A stretch of DNA of 64,000 bases from Hirudinaria manillensis (taxonomy: Eukaryota; Annelida; Clitellata; Hirudinida; Hirudinidae). This document shows positions 1 to 11,022 of this stretch, one piece after another; position 1 is the first letter of the stretch, and each line of letters begins with the position of its first letter. The notes beneath the pieces were generated by a model. It ran no database searches. It was given only the letters and a program-made list of their open reading frames with translations, and had not been told where the DNA came from. A program made the translations under genes and the position numbers. Where the stretch lies: contig CM067529.1 of assembly GCA_034509925.1 (NCBI GenBank), forward strand, positions 12,165,001 to 12,229,000. Direction: 5' to 3'.

Positions 1-125
1 ATTATATTTTTTCATCTTTTAATTTTCTTTGTTCATTTATTTTTTTTTTTGACATAATGAGATCCTATTATAGAAATGGGATTTCATGATGAATACTTAA
101 TAATCGAACTTTTTGATATTTTAAG

Positions 126-3100
126 ATTGTGAAAATAATAATGGAAATTGTGGAGACGAAATTTGCACTGCTGCAAACCCTATGGGAACTGAACAAATCA
201 CTTTTTGTTCGTGTAGAACGAGTTATAAGTATGGTTTTGTGGGGGGAAAATTCGTTTGCGAAGGTTAAAACAACTTTGGCATGTTAAAGAATGTAATGGA
301 ATAGATAGAATATGATAGATCTTTTCTAAATTAATGAAGTCTTCTACTACTTGAATATGCGATTGTTATTATCTCGTATAATCTCTCAAATTAATGGTTT
401 TGAATACCTAAATTAACTAAAAACCATTTTGTTTTTGTTTCATGTATTAAATTTAAAAGTTCATTCAAAGACATTGACGAATGCCAATATAATTCATTCT
501 TCGTGATGCAAAAATTCTCTCCAAAATTTTCGTTTTTTTACTTCCGCTTCTAGATATAGATGAATGTATGAATAATATTTGTGACCGAACCTCAACTCTT
601 TGTGTGAATCAGCCAGGATCTTTTGAGTGCACTTGCAAGCAAGGATTCTCAACAGATAGACCTACTTCTTGCAAAGGTTAGAACTATCAATCATTCACGA
701 TATCTCTTGATTTCCATCACCTTCCGAAAATTAGTTGTTAAATCATTTCTTTTTTATTAATCAAGTAGACGATATTTAAAAAAGATTTGTCACTGACAAC
801 AATATTATTCTTTGATCCAAATACACTTTCGTGTTTTTATGGACAAAATGGATCTGAATTTGATGCTGAGCAACAGTTCTTTTCAAAACTCTGTCAATAG
901 GTTATCAGTGAAAAGATTAACGTTTAATAGCCGATCTATTCTGAAACTGACAGACATTGACGAATGTCTGCAAAACCAATGCGATGCAGTCTCGTCAAAA
1001 TGTTCAAACGTTATTGGGACGTTCAAGTGTGTTTGCTTATCTGGATTTATGCAAAAAAGCTCCACCACTTGCGGAGGTTTATTTCTGGAACTTTGTTATT
1101 TCAATTACTTTTACTGAGACCACAGAGTGGCTGTATATGGACTGGCACTTATAACTGTGCCTAAACATAATAATACTGAACTCATACTTATTGATAGATA
1201 TCGATGAATGCGCGAACGAAGTATGTGATTCAGCAACGACTTACTGTGTTAACCAACTGGGTTCATTCTCGTGCGAATGTGTGAGAGGTTATGTCAAAGA
1301 TGGCAACCAGTTATGCCAAGGTTGATTTGTGATTTGTGCTCAAACTTAAGAAAGATCCTTTAACAGTTTGTTTGCTATCCACATCGAGAAGATATTAACG
1401 AGTGTTCTGGAAGCAATCCTTGCGAAATTGTCAGTACTTACTGTAATAACATACCCGGTTCTTTTACTTGCGATTGTAATAAGGGCTTCTTACGAGAGAA
1501 TTCCTTAAGATGCACAGGTTATTATTTTTATACTATAGTTTTGTTGGAATTTAGAATAACAATTGAAATTCTATAAATAATTCAAATCATAATCAATTGT
1601 GTTTAATAATTCGATGGATTTGAATGAGTGCTTAGGAAATTGTACATGTTTTCTGAGAATTTGTGATGCAATAAATGATAAGAAGATCTACGTTTTAAAT
1701 ATCCATGAAAATATTAACGTAGACTTAAACATCCTTAAGTTACTAAGCCAAAAAGAGGGAACCTGTGCTATGGTGACAATAATTCCTCTGATTGTTTCGA
1801 GACAGTTAAGCAGATTGAATTAATATTAAAATAGTATTTTCAAATATTCCGCCAGATATTGACGAATGCCAATTCCTTTTGCACAATTGCGGCAAATATT
1901 CAACATGTTCGAATACTCATGGCTCTTACACATGTACCTGTCCACCTGGGACTCAGTCTTTTACGTACGAATATTTGAGTGAATGCCAAGGTAAGTCATA
2001 AGTAAACGTGGGAGTGATTGTTGATTATGACCTATGCATGAAAAAAAAAGAAGTTCTTATCGGATCCCGATAATGTGTATATGTTCCACTGTCATTAAAT
2101 TTAAAATGCTCTTTTAAAACACATGTAAATATGTTGATTAATATTCCATGAGTATGAGCCATTGCAGTGATGTTTTGCATTTCAGATATCGATGAATGCA
2201 AAGAACATCATGAATGCAACTTAACCGTTTCTGTGTGCTTGAACGTTATAATGAGCTATATTTGTCAGTGCTTACCTGGATACGTGAATGAGAACAATTA
2301 CTCTTGCATTAAAAGTATGTTTGAATCATAATCCTATTTATTTTGTTGAGAAAAAAATAAAGAGGACAGAAAGAACAGTTGCCGGATGTTTTGTCATTTC
2401 GAATTGATGCATCATCCAAAGCCACTTTAATGGCCCATCGTCACTCACTCAATCACTCACTGCTCACCATGGTGTCAATCGAACGTTATCGTTGTCATAT
2501 AAATCGTCATCAACATTTAACTTTCAGTTCTATCTACCATGCGTACCACCACTTGGAACTACGAGGATGAAGACTTTAGTACAAGGGATTACGACATCGT
2601 AACAGAAGACTATGATGAACTTGATTCGACCACGGAGATGTTGCTTGTCGTGCCGTTTTTCTTTTTCATATTTTTGGGAATCACAATGTCATGCTACATG
2701 TGGACGAGCCAATCCGATAAGTGTGAGTGTCGATTTTAATTAGCAGGAATTTTATCACGAATCTTATTTGAGCATATTTTTGTTTTTCATTCTTAAAATG
2801 TATTTATTTGCCTCTTAATTTTGGAGAACAATGTTATTCGTAATAAGGATTTATTGTAATAATGACCTCAATTGGTTTCAGTCCAAATTCTAAATTTCAA
2901 TTAAAATCTTTCGTGTTCTACATACTTGGTTAATGTATATATGATATCTTCTCATCAATTGTAAATTGTGATAAAATATGAAAATACGTTATCCATGCAT
3001 TGAAAATATGTTTTGGTAGAACATGTCTAAAAGTTTTGAAACGTGGACATAGAAAAATTTCAATCGTGTCCAAGTGGAATTAAGATATCATAGCTCTATT

Positions 3101-3175
3101 TATCTTTTGACAGATCGAATATCCACTCCCTCTTCGACAAGAAGTGCGTTTCCGTCAGTGTTCTATACATCGTAA
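126..3175 (+). CDS. Copy A: EGF-repeat single-pass membrane protein, 3' part (5' exons outside window)
   Basis: Ten exons are seen: 126-263, 554-676, 954-1076, 1198-1320, 1392-1517, 1856-1990, 2186-2314, 2528-2722 and 3114-3175, all with AG/GT borders, plus upstream exons lost beyond position 1 (nine in-window exons in all if the two flanking phases are counted as one reading frame). Together with one base carried in from the missing exon they give 384 codons and a TAA stop. Exon 126-263 encodes an EGF-like module opening [11 protein letters not shown]. The next six encode EGF modules, most opening DIDEC with six cysteines, which is the calcium-binding EGF pattern. Exon 2528-2722 carries an acidic Thr-rich stalk and a transmembrane helix around [18 protein letters not shown]. 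The last exon gives a cytoplasmic tail starting [11 protein letters not shown]. All EGF exons are phase 1-1, so any of them can be gained or skipped in frame. By homology with copies B, D and E the missing start holds a signal peptide, an F5/8-like domain and a WSC domain. Confidence 0.85.
471..552 (+). pseudogene. Crippled EGF exon remnant in copy A
   Basis: An acceptor-like AG is followed by DIDECQYNS, the normal opening of an EGF exon, but the cysteine pattern then stops. The sequence runs straight into the polypyrimidine stretch and acceptor of the next EGF exon at 554. Copies D (61792-61670) and E (54846-54724) have the complete exon here, followed by an intron of about 160 bp. A deletion has therefore removed most of the exon, its donor and part of the intron. 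Because flanking exons are phase 1-1, skipping it keeps the frame. Confidence 0.7.
1618..1823 (+). pseudogene. Degenerate EGF-like exon with open frame (copy A)
   Basis: The frame opens DLNECLGNC, like an EGF exon, and stays open to 1823. The cysteine spacing then fails, and the two bases where the acceptor AG should stand read GG. Copies B (15692-15897), E (53492-53287) and D (60448-60243) carry the same segment, also open. No donor was found that joins it in phase 1 to the next exon. It is most simply an EGF exon that lost its acceptor before the family duplicated. An alternative is a non-canonically spliced or regulatory segment. Confidence 0.45.
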
Positions 3176-3238
3176 ACGGACAATTTGGATGAAAGATGAA
3201 AAACAAAAGTGTGCAGCAAACTTTTTACTTTTTATTCA

Positions 3239-3244
3239 AATAAA
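3239..3244 (+). promoter_or_regulatory. AATAAA polyadenylation signal of copy A
   Basis: A canonical AATAAA lies 64 bases after the TAA of copy A, in AT-rich 3' flank shared in part with copies B, D and E. Confidence 0.45.
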
Positions 3245-3411
3245 AGAATTAAATTAATTGTTCATTCAATTCCAAATGCTTATAATTAAATTATATGTTC
3301 AATTATTTGCTTACCCACATGTTTATTTTCGATAAAGTAAAAGGTTGATTTTCCAAAAACTTTAAATCTGAATATAATTCAAAAATTTGTTCATTAGATA
3401 ATAACTAATGT

Positions 3412-3439
3412 TAATAATAATAATAATAATAATAATAAT
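3412..3439. repeat. (TAA)n microsatellite at the 5' junction of an R2-like LINE
   Basis: About nine TAA units lie directly before the first recognisable LINE sequence. A second TAA array closes the element at 6031-6072, so the LINE lies inside a TAA repeat. Confidence 0.85.
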
Positions 3440-6032
3440 TCCATCGCATCATTGGAGGTAGAATGTTGGGGAATTGGCCTCTGTCATCGAGACAAAAACC
3501 TTTCTGTCCGGGGGATGGCATTGCACTAAATGTCTTTCTCATCAAATCAATAATTCAAAAAGAAAAAAACAAATCCAAAAACTAAATCTGACATTTGTCG
3601 ACGTCACCAAGGCTTTCGACCCCGTATCCCATACATCTATCCTCAGGGCTGCTGCCAGACTCGGCACTCCACCTCTTCTCTTAAACTGTACAATGCTGTA
3701 CAAAGAAAGTGACGTTCACTTTAAAGCCGAGGGATTATTTAGTAGAAAGGCACAGGTGAAAAGAGGAGTTCGTCAAGGAGTCCCGATGTCCCCCCACTTA
3801 TTCAATGCGGTCATGGATATGATAATCAGCGAACTGGACCAATCAATTGGTGTCACGGCTGGCAAAAATTCAGCGATCAGATGCAATTATATTGCTGATG
3901 ATCTGGTAGTGATGTCAACAACTGACATCGGAATGAAGAAGTTGATAGAGCAACTTGAAACTGCAATGGCCAGCGCAGGATTTAAAATCAATCCAAACAA
4001 GTGCGCCACACTCAGAACGGAAAACTCATTGCAAGGAAAAATGCTGGATAGTCAATCCTACACCCTACATTAAATTTCAATCACAGGATATCAAAGCAAT
4101 AGACGTCTCATAGACTTACAAATACCTGGGGATACAGATTGGAGTTCGAAAGCAGCCGGTGTCGATCGGTTATTAGATTCAAAGCCTCTCAAATTCATTT
4201 CAAAAGCACCAATTAAGCCGTGCCAACGCCTATATATTCTAAAAGTACTTTTGATACCAAGCCTCGTTCACAAACTTACCTTTGCGAGGTCAACCTCGGT
4301 TCTCAGAGTTCCCCAGATACCGCGATTAGGAAAGCAACAAGGCATTGGCTTCATCTTCCAAAGGATGTCCCAAAGCCATTTTACCATGCTCCTGTCAAAT
4401 CCGGTGGTCTGGGAATTCTCCCACTTAAACAATTGGTTCCCCGGCACAGAATAAATAGATTGACAGAGATCTTCTCTGAGACAGGTAGTCGTAAAGATGA
4501 ATTCCTGTTGGATGTTCTTAGGAACAGCACCCTGATCATGAGAGAAAACAATCAAAACTAGATTGGAAAGTGGCAGCATCAGAGAGCCTATACAAAACTA
4601 TGGACGGTTATGGATTAAGATCATTCAATAGAGGAATTGGAATGAGTGATTGGATTTCAGCAGCGGTAAATATATTGGAATCGATGAGAATTGTGACATT
4701 AAACTTCCTGCAATGAAAGATAAAATAGCCAGGGAATAGTGTCATTCTCGGATCAATATTGAATTTAAAGAACAAGTTATCGGCAATTAATGCTTTGTCA
4801 ATTCCACCTATAGCTTTGGCATAATTGATTGGAGAAAGTCTGAAATCGACAAAATGGATCGCAAGACTCGAAAGTTGCTGACGATGCATGGACTTCATCA
4901 CCCAAAAGGAGATGTTAGTCGACTCTACATTAAGAGACGCAATGGAGGCCGGGGACTTATCCAACTGATGTCTGCCTACAGCTGCTCCATGGTTAACTTG
5001 AGTGATTATATTGAACAGGGCAAAGACAGGCTCTGTAGTCTTGTCAAAAAGCATGAAGCAGGGAAGGCAAAATATTCTCTCCTTAAGGAAGCAAAGACAA
5101 TTAAAAATAAATATCTGTCTTTGCCCACTGTTCAAACATCTGTGAAAGAAATGTTAAAAGACAACATGGAGAAGGAGAGAATAAATGAATTGAGGGAAAA
5201 GCCCATGCATGGACAATTCTTTTGTAACTTAGAAAAGAATTGGGTGGACAAAGAAGCAAGCTGTGCTTGGTTAAGAAGCGCTGGGCTCAAAGGCGAAACT
5301 GAAAGTTTAATCATGGCAGCTCAAGACCAGACACTAAACACACGTTACCATCAACGCATGATATTGAAGCAGAAGATAGATGGCAATTGCAGGATCTGTG
5401 GCAAGGCCCAAGAAACGATAAGCCACATAACGTCGGGTTGCACTGTGTTAGCAGCAACTGAATATTTGCACCGACATAATAATGTGACCAGTTACATCCA
5501 CTGGATTGTATGCCGTGAGCTAGGATGGGAAGTTCCAAAGAAATGGTACGAGCACACGCCCCAAAGTGTGACGAATATAAAAGATTGCACCATTCTATGG
5601 GACTATGCGATTATCACGGACAGGAAAATATTGGCCAACAGACCTGACATTGTTATCCATGACAGGAGATCCAAGTCTTGCATGCTAATCGATGTTTCAG
5701 TTCCGGATGATAAGAACATCGCGCTCAAAGAAGCTGAAAAAATTAGCAAATACAAGGACCTGGAGATTGAAATCAACCGGATGTGGAAAGTGAAGTCTAA
5801 AGTCGTTCCGGTAATTGTAGGAGCGCTCGGAATGCTAAGAAAAGACTTTACAAAGTATGTAGAGTTGATACCAGGACGACCAAAGACTTCGGAGATTCAG
5901 AAGATCTCCTTGCTGGGCACTGCCCACATTCTTCGAAAAGTTCTTGGATGAATTGCTGAGAGCACTGATAGTGCTCAGCATTCATTCATCACCGGCTGTG
6001 AGACCGAGAAGAAGCAGGAAAAATGTGTAAAA
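3440..6032 (+). mobile_element. 5'-truncated R2-superfamily LINE (Dong/R4-like) with restriction-like endonuclease
   Basis: Reverse transcriptase motifs are read at 3474-4073: FVDVTKAFDPVSH (motif A), RQGVPMSPHLFNAVMD and YIADDLVV (catalytic ADD). After a decayed middle (about 4074-4853, where the frame is broken several times) a long frame 4854-5951 carries the C-terminal part: a CCHC knuckle CRICGKAQETISHITSGC, then RPD followed 14 residues later by D, as in the restriction-like endonuclease of R2, R4, Dong and NeSL elements. The frame ends ILRKVLG and a short 3' UTR runs into a TAA array. The N-terminal DNA-binding region is missing, as expected from incomplete target-primed reverse transcription. 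Insertion in TAA repeats resembles Dong elements, but clade assignment would need a tree. Related fragments lie at 17560-18045 and 57390-58255. Confidence 0.85.
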
Positions 6033-6072
6033 TAATAATAATAATAATAATATTTTAATAATAATAATAATT
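6031..6072. repeat. (TAA)n array joining two LINEs
   Basis: Imperfect ATA/TAA repeats separate the 3' end of the R2-like LINE from the truncated 5' end of the next LINE. Either could be the tail of the first element or the target of the second. Confidence 0.8.
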
Positions 6073-8757
6073 TATAGACTTATTTTTATACTTGGGGATT
6101 TTAATGTTGATCTGCTAACAGCTTCTTCTCATAAATCATCATCTCAGTTTTATAATAACGTTGCATCCTGCTCTTTGTTACCTGTTTTTACTAAACCTAC
6201 CAGAATTACTCCTACCTCTCAAACTACAATTGACAATATCCTCACAAATTTTCCTCTCCACAATTGCTTATCTAAAATCCTGATAGTGGATATTTCAGAT
6301 CACTTTCCTATATTTCTACAGATTCCTATAAAATGTGATCGAGCAAATACAAAGCTTGGACAATATAGACAGATTAACACCCATTCCAAAAATAAATTTC
6401 AAAATGCACTTACTTTATGCGATTGGTCTTGTGTATCAAATCATTGTACAAATGATGATCCCTGTTCAGCTTACGAAGAATTTATTTCTTAACTTTAATC
6501 TATTTACTTAACTTTATACAATGAAGCCTTTCCTCTAGTGCCTGACCAACATAGGCCAATCAGAAATTTCAAAAAACCTTGGATGAATGCATCCCTGCTG
6601 AAGTCTTCCAATACAAAAAATAAATTATACAGAACTTTCCTTCAATACCCCACAGACCAAAATAAACAGGCTTTCATTACCTTCAGAAATGCTTTTAGGA
6701 AAACCAAATTAGCTGCTAAAAAGACATATTATGATAAACTCTTTATAAAACATAAATCCAATATGCACAGAACCTGGGATATCATTAAATCTTTGATGGG
6801 ATGTCAGACCAGCACCAGAAATAGCTCCGGGTCCTTCGTGAATGACAATGGTGATTTGCTTACTCCACATGAAACTGCCAGCCAATTCAATCGCTATTTT
6901 TCTAGTATTGGAAAGAATATTGCCAGCACTATTCCCGCAACAGACAGGAGCATCTCGGATATGCTGAGTGGATTTTCCCAATTACAGTCCATGAGTCTCA
7001 CACCAACTAATCCTTTCGAGATCATCAAATTTTCCAGTACCTTCAACAAATCCCATAGTTGTGGTGTCGATGACGTAGATCCTTGCATAGCACATGAATT
7101 TATATCACTAGTAGCAGATCCTTTATCTTCAATCTTCAATTCCTCTTTCCGTACTGGTCTCATCCCAAAAGAACTTAAATCTGCTAAAGTTATCTCTTTT
7201 CAAATCAGGTGAGCAGGACAAGGTTGACAACTACAGGCCCATATCAATCTTACCATACTTTTCCAAATTTTTAGAAAAAATTGTACATTCCAGACTATAT
7301 GATTATTTTGATAAATTTAACCTACTTAATGATTCTCAATTTGGTTTCAGAAAGAATCACTCAACTTATATGCCTCTATTGTTGCTTGCATCACTGATGT
7401 TTACAATGCTTTTGATGTTGGTGATGTTGTATTGGCTTTGTTTCTTGATTTACAAAAGGCTTTTGATACTGTTAATCATTAAATATTGCTTCGTAAGCTT
7501 GAATTGTATGGTGTCAGAGGTGTTGTGTTGTGTTGGTTTGAAAATTATTTGTGTGGCAGAAGTCAGAGGGTTATGTTTAATGGTGTGTGTTCTTCTGATG
7601 TTCTTATTGATTATGGTGTTCCTCAAGGTTCTATACTGGGTCCCCTTTTATTTCTTATTTATATTAATGATTTTCAATGTTCTTCTGATCTTCTCAAAGT
7701 ATTCATATATGCTGATGATATTGTTATTTACACATCAGGGAAAAATATAAATAATCTTATTACTTTACTCAATAATGAGTTAACTCTTTTGAAAAATTGG
7801 TTTGCGAACAATTGTTTATCTGTCAATGTTTACAAATCGAATTTTATGGTTTTTCATTCTTCTAGAAGGGTCATTGAATGTAACAACTCTCTCTACATAG
7901 ATAAGTTTTCCCTTAATAGAGTCACAACTATTAGATATTTAGGGATCACAATAGATGAACACCTTTCTTGGCTTAACCATATATCTTATGTACAAAATCG
8001 CATCTCTAGAAATATTGGAATAATTTCAAGGATTCGGCCTTTTATCAACACAAAAATAGCACTTTTATTATATTTCTCACTCGTCTATCCCTACCTAACT
8101 TACTGTAATATCATATGGGCTTCTACATACAAGACACACTTACAACAGTTATCATTATTACAAAAACGGATTGTGCGTGTCATTTTTCTGCTGCCGCCTC
8201 TGTCTTCAACTGTTTCTGCTTTTACAAACAATAATCTACTAAGTGTAACGCAAATTCATGACTTACAAACTGCCCTTTTTTTGTTTGCTTATAACTTCAA
8301 TTCTATTCCTAAAATATTTTCAGATTTTTTCATAACAAGCAATAATTACAACAATCCTTCTTATTTCTTACGCAATACTCACGAATACAGTCCTACCTTT
8401 GCCAAATCTACTTTAAAATTATTTTCCATACAGTGTTACGGTCCAAGATTATATACCTCTATACCAGATTCAATTAGGGAGTTAAGTTGTTTACATTCAT
8501 GTCCTTTTGAATTACTGTTTTTATTGTTTAAGAAATTGTATAAATCTCATCTAGTGAGAGCTGTTTGAGCTTACATGGTTGTATTTATATATATTATGAT
8601 TTCCAGGGCCAGTCTGTTTAGCAGAAGCTTGCGCTCCCTTAAGACTGACCCTATGAGTTTATTTTGTATTTTAAGTTTCATTTGTTTCGTTTGTGTACAT
8701 AACTGTTTGTTCAATAAACTCATAAACTCAACAAAAAAAAATAACAATAATACATAA
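6073..8757 (+). mobile_element. 5'-truncated APE-type LINE (CR1/Jockey-like)
   Basis: The element begins inside the apurinic-type endonuclease with ILGDFNVDLL, then TIDNILTN and DISDHFPIF, the last conserved endonuclease blocks. RT blocks follow: NYRPISILPYFSKFLEK, FGFRKNHST, DLQKAFDTVNH, GVPQGSILGPLLFLIYIND and FIYADDIVIYT. The frame 7486-8568 is long and intact, covering the palm, thumb and C-terminus. Upstream the coding is split: a stop near 6490, frame changes near 7207 and 7368, and a TAA within DTVNH at about 7483. The 3' end has AATAAACTCATAAACTCAAC and an A-rich tail. It is dead but not very old, since most of the RT is readable. Other APE-LINE clades cannot be excluded. Confidence 0.85.
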
Positions 8758-9241
8758 TAACAATAAATTATAATATTATTTTACTCTCACCATATTGTTA
8801 TTATTAACTCGTTTATCATTCAACTCAATTTATAATCCTGAATATTTTACAAGAACGAATGAGAAATATTATAAGAGCTTATAAGAAAGAAATAGAATTT
8901 AATTCAAACATTTAAATTTATTTTAAATTTTCTTCAACGATCACAATACATTTATGACCAACATTGTATATATAAAATTATCCGGTACGCCTATAATCTT
9001 GTAATTCATTTTTATGAAGTATATTCAACTGAACGCCATCTATCGAACAAACATAACATTTTTAATAAATTCATTAATTGCTTGTAAAATAAAAATAAAT
9101 CATTATTTAAATTTAACGACAAATATTAATTAATAAAACATTATAAAACTAATAATTAATGCACATAAATCATGAGACATAAAATATTATAAATTTACTA
9201 AATTATAATTTATTACAAATAATTAATAAACTAATAATCAC
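8758..9241. other. AT-rich spacer, nothing recognised
   Basis: Very AT-rich, with no credible exon on either strand. It ends at a relic exon on the minus strand. Confidence 0.5.
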
Positions 9242-9345
9242 CTGACTAAATAAACGAGTCTCAGTCTCCTGCTTCTTCTTCTTTCTACCCGAAAACATCT
9301 ACTTTGGCCACTCTAGAATATCTATGTTTCTCCTTCAGTGCATAC
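9242..9345 (-). pseudogene. Relic copy of a CILP-like gene exon
   Basis: The minus strand matches the exon at 19627-19465, including its donor: both read CTCGTTTATTTAGTCAG then GTGATTATTA, preceded by a Lys/Arg-rich stretch (GRKKRK in the intact gene). Indels put the parts of this copy in different frames. No second matching exon was found next to it. It shows that a piece of the CILP-like gene was duplicated to about 10 kb away, upstream of copy B. Confidence 0.55.
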
Positions 9346-9681
9346 ACAGAAACCGAAAGTTCAGTGGGTGGCTTTAAGCTTAACAAATATAAACGATGAT
9401 TCGATATACCAATTAATGAAACAGTTTAGGATTTCATTTCATCGGCACGAACTTAAACGCTGGAAATTGATTGAAACAACATTTTGTTTATTAAAAAAAT
9501 ATTAATTTAATTAATTTAAAGACAAGAACAAATGAAGAGAAGATACGAGGTAGTAAATCGAATAGTTTGAATTGAAATATAATACACAATTGTTTACTTA
9601 AAAGACAGAAATTTATTGAGTTTTCGCAATTTAAATGTTTACAAATTGTCCGAAATAATGCAGAGATACTCAATGAAAAAG

Positions 9682-9689
9682 TATAAAAG
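9682..9689 (+). promoter_or_regulatory. TATA box
   Basis: TATAAAAG, 74 bases before the ATG of the signal-peptide exon at 9756. The spacing leaves room for a start site near 9710. Confidence 0.5.
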
Positions 9690-9755
9690 CAGCACTATTA
9701 AGGCTGATACAAACCATCTCCAGATACATCCGTCTGATCTGAAAATATTTCAAAG

Positions 9756-9813
9756 ATGTTCTCTCTCAAGCTGTTCGTTGTCTTCGTGGCTGTTTGCAGG
9801 TGCGTGTCAGAAG
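9756..9813 (+). CDS. Orphan signal-peptide first exon
   Basis: The ATG opens MFSLKLFVVFVAVCRCVSE, a textbook signal peptide with a hydrophobic core and a likely cleavage site near its end. A strong GTGAGA donor follows in phase 1. A possible micro-exon at about 9952-9974 would continue GDTNCVCE. Beyond that a LINE scrap begins and no further exon was found. It could be the first exon of a small secreted cysteine-rich protein that is now broken, or of a gene whose later exons were not recognised. It is separate from copy B, which has its own TATA box and signal peptide. Confidence 0.45.
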
Positions 9814-10054
9814 GTGAGAAGAATTTAACTTGTTCTTTTTTGGAAGGAATGGTGTTGACCAGAATGTAATGTTTATTCTTTTGTTTATTTTGGTCCTTCT
9901 TTGACATACTTTTTTCATGCAGAGACTTTTTTTTGGATTGTGTTGCGTCAGGTGATACTAATTGTGTGTGCGAGGTAACTTTTTAAATTACTATTTCTTG
10001 TTCAGCAAAACTGAGGTGATATGGACTTCCTCAACCGGTCTCCATCTGCTCTGA

Positions 10055-10200
10055 CGTAATCTACCCCGTACTTTACCGTCCGCAACCTGAGTATCTGGCT
10101 GGACTCGGACTGTTCCATGAGCACACACATCAACAATATCACCCGTCTTGCTTTGAATCCCTCATGGAGATTCCCAGCATTGCCTCTCCATAAATGCTAG
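10055..10200 (+). mobile_element. APE-type LINE fragment (L2/CR1-like)
   Basis: Reads VRNLSIWLDSDCSMSTHINN, the block after the RT thumb in CR1/L2-like elements. The phrase with HINNI recurs in the LINE scrap at 18046-18640. Too short to classify further. Confidence 0.5.
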
Positions 10201-10941
10201 TGCAGTGCAATTCAAATAATGTCGTAACATCCGACAATAGGTTAAATTGCATAGTTAAGAGTAAAGATTATAACATTCAAAGAAGCTAATCTCAAGTACA
10301 ATCCCGTGGATTATGATTTTAAAGTATTTTTGTATAGCATTCCACTTTTGTTTTGAAATTAAATTAGCAAATTTAAACTTTAATCGAATGTCTTTAAGAA
10401 TTGGACAACCTCTGTTCAGAATAGAAATTAGGCCCGGGTTAAAAAAATCATATATTCCAATGCTACTCCCATTCAGACTCCGAGCATTTTCTCATTTTTT
10501 TTTTATAAGTATTAGTTAAACAACATATTTTATCAAACGTTATATTAGTAAAGTATTTAGTACAATACAAATCATTGATTACTAATATTAAGGAGCACGA
10601 TCTATTGCCTTGGGGTCCATAATCACCGGAACTACGACTTCATACTCAGGATTATGAATCCTCAGCTTCCGCCGTCAGTGGCGTCTCTTATGGTAGTTAT
10701 TCGGTTTCTTCGAGAACATGGTGAACGGTCGGACAGATGAGAGAGATTAAATATAAGAATTAGTCAGCAAGAGTTTTTCCAGCTTTTTAGACTGCTTGTA
10801 GACTTGTCTTTTATAACGCTTTTTAACATCTGCAATGATTTGCCACGCATGTAATTATTTCCGGAAATAAAAGGATATTTTATTAGAATTTAGACAGAAA
10901 TCATTTTTAAATGGCTTCTGGCTAAAAAAAATTTAATGGTT
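10201..10941. other. Spacer upstream of copy B
   Basis: No supported gene. The last 90 bases resemble the flank upstream of copy E, so they belong to the duplicated block and probably to the copy B promoter region. Confidence 0.4.
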
Positions 10942-10948
10942 TATAAAA
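10942..10948 (+). promoter_or_regulatory. TATA box of copy B
   Basis: TATAAAA, about 80 bases before the ATG at 11023. Copy E has the same box at the same distance (57011-57005, minus strand), within the shared phrase TTATAAAACGGATATAAG. Confidence 0.5.
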
Positions 10949-11022
10949 CGGATATAAGCGAAAATGTACACGTAATTCAAATGACGTAAATTAAATTTTT
11001 GCAACGTTTTTGTAAACATAAC

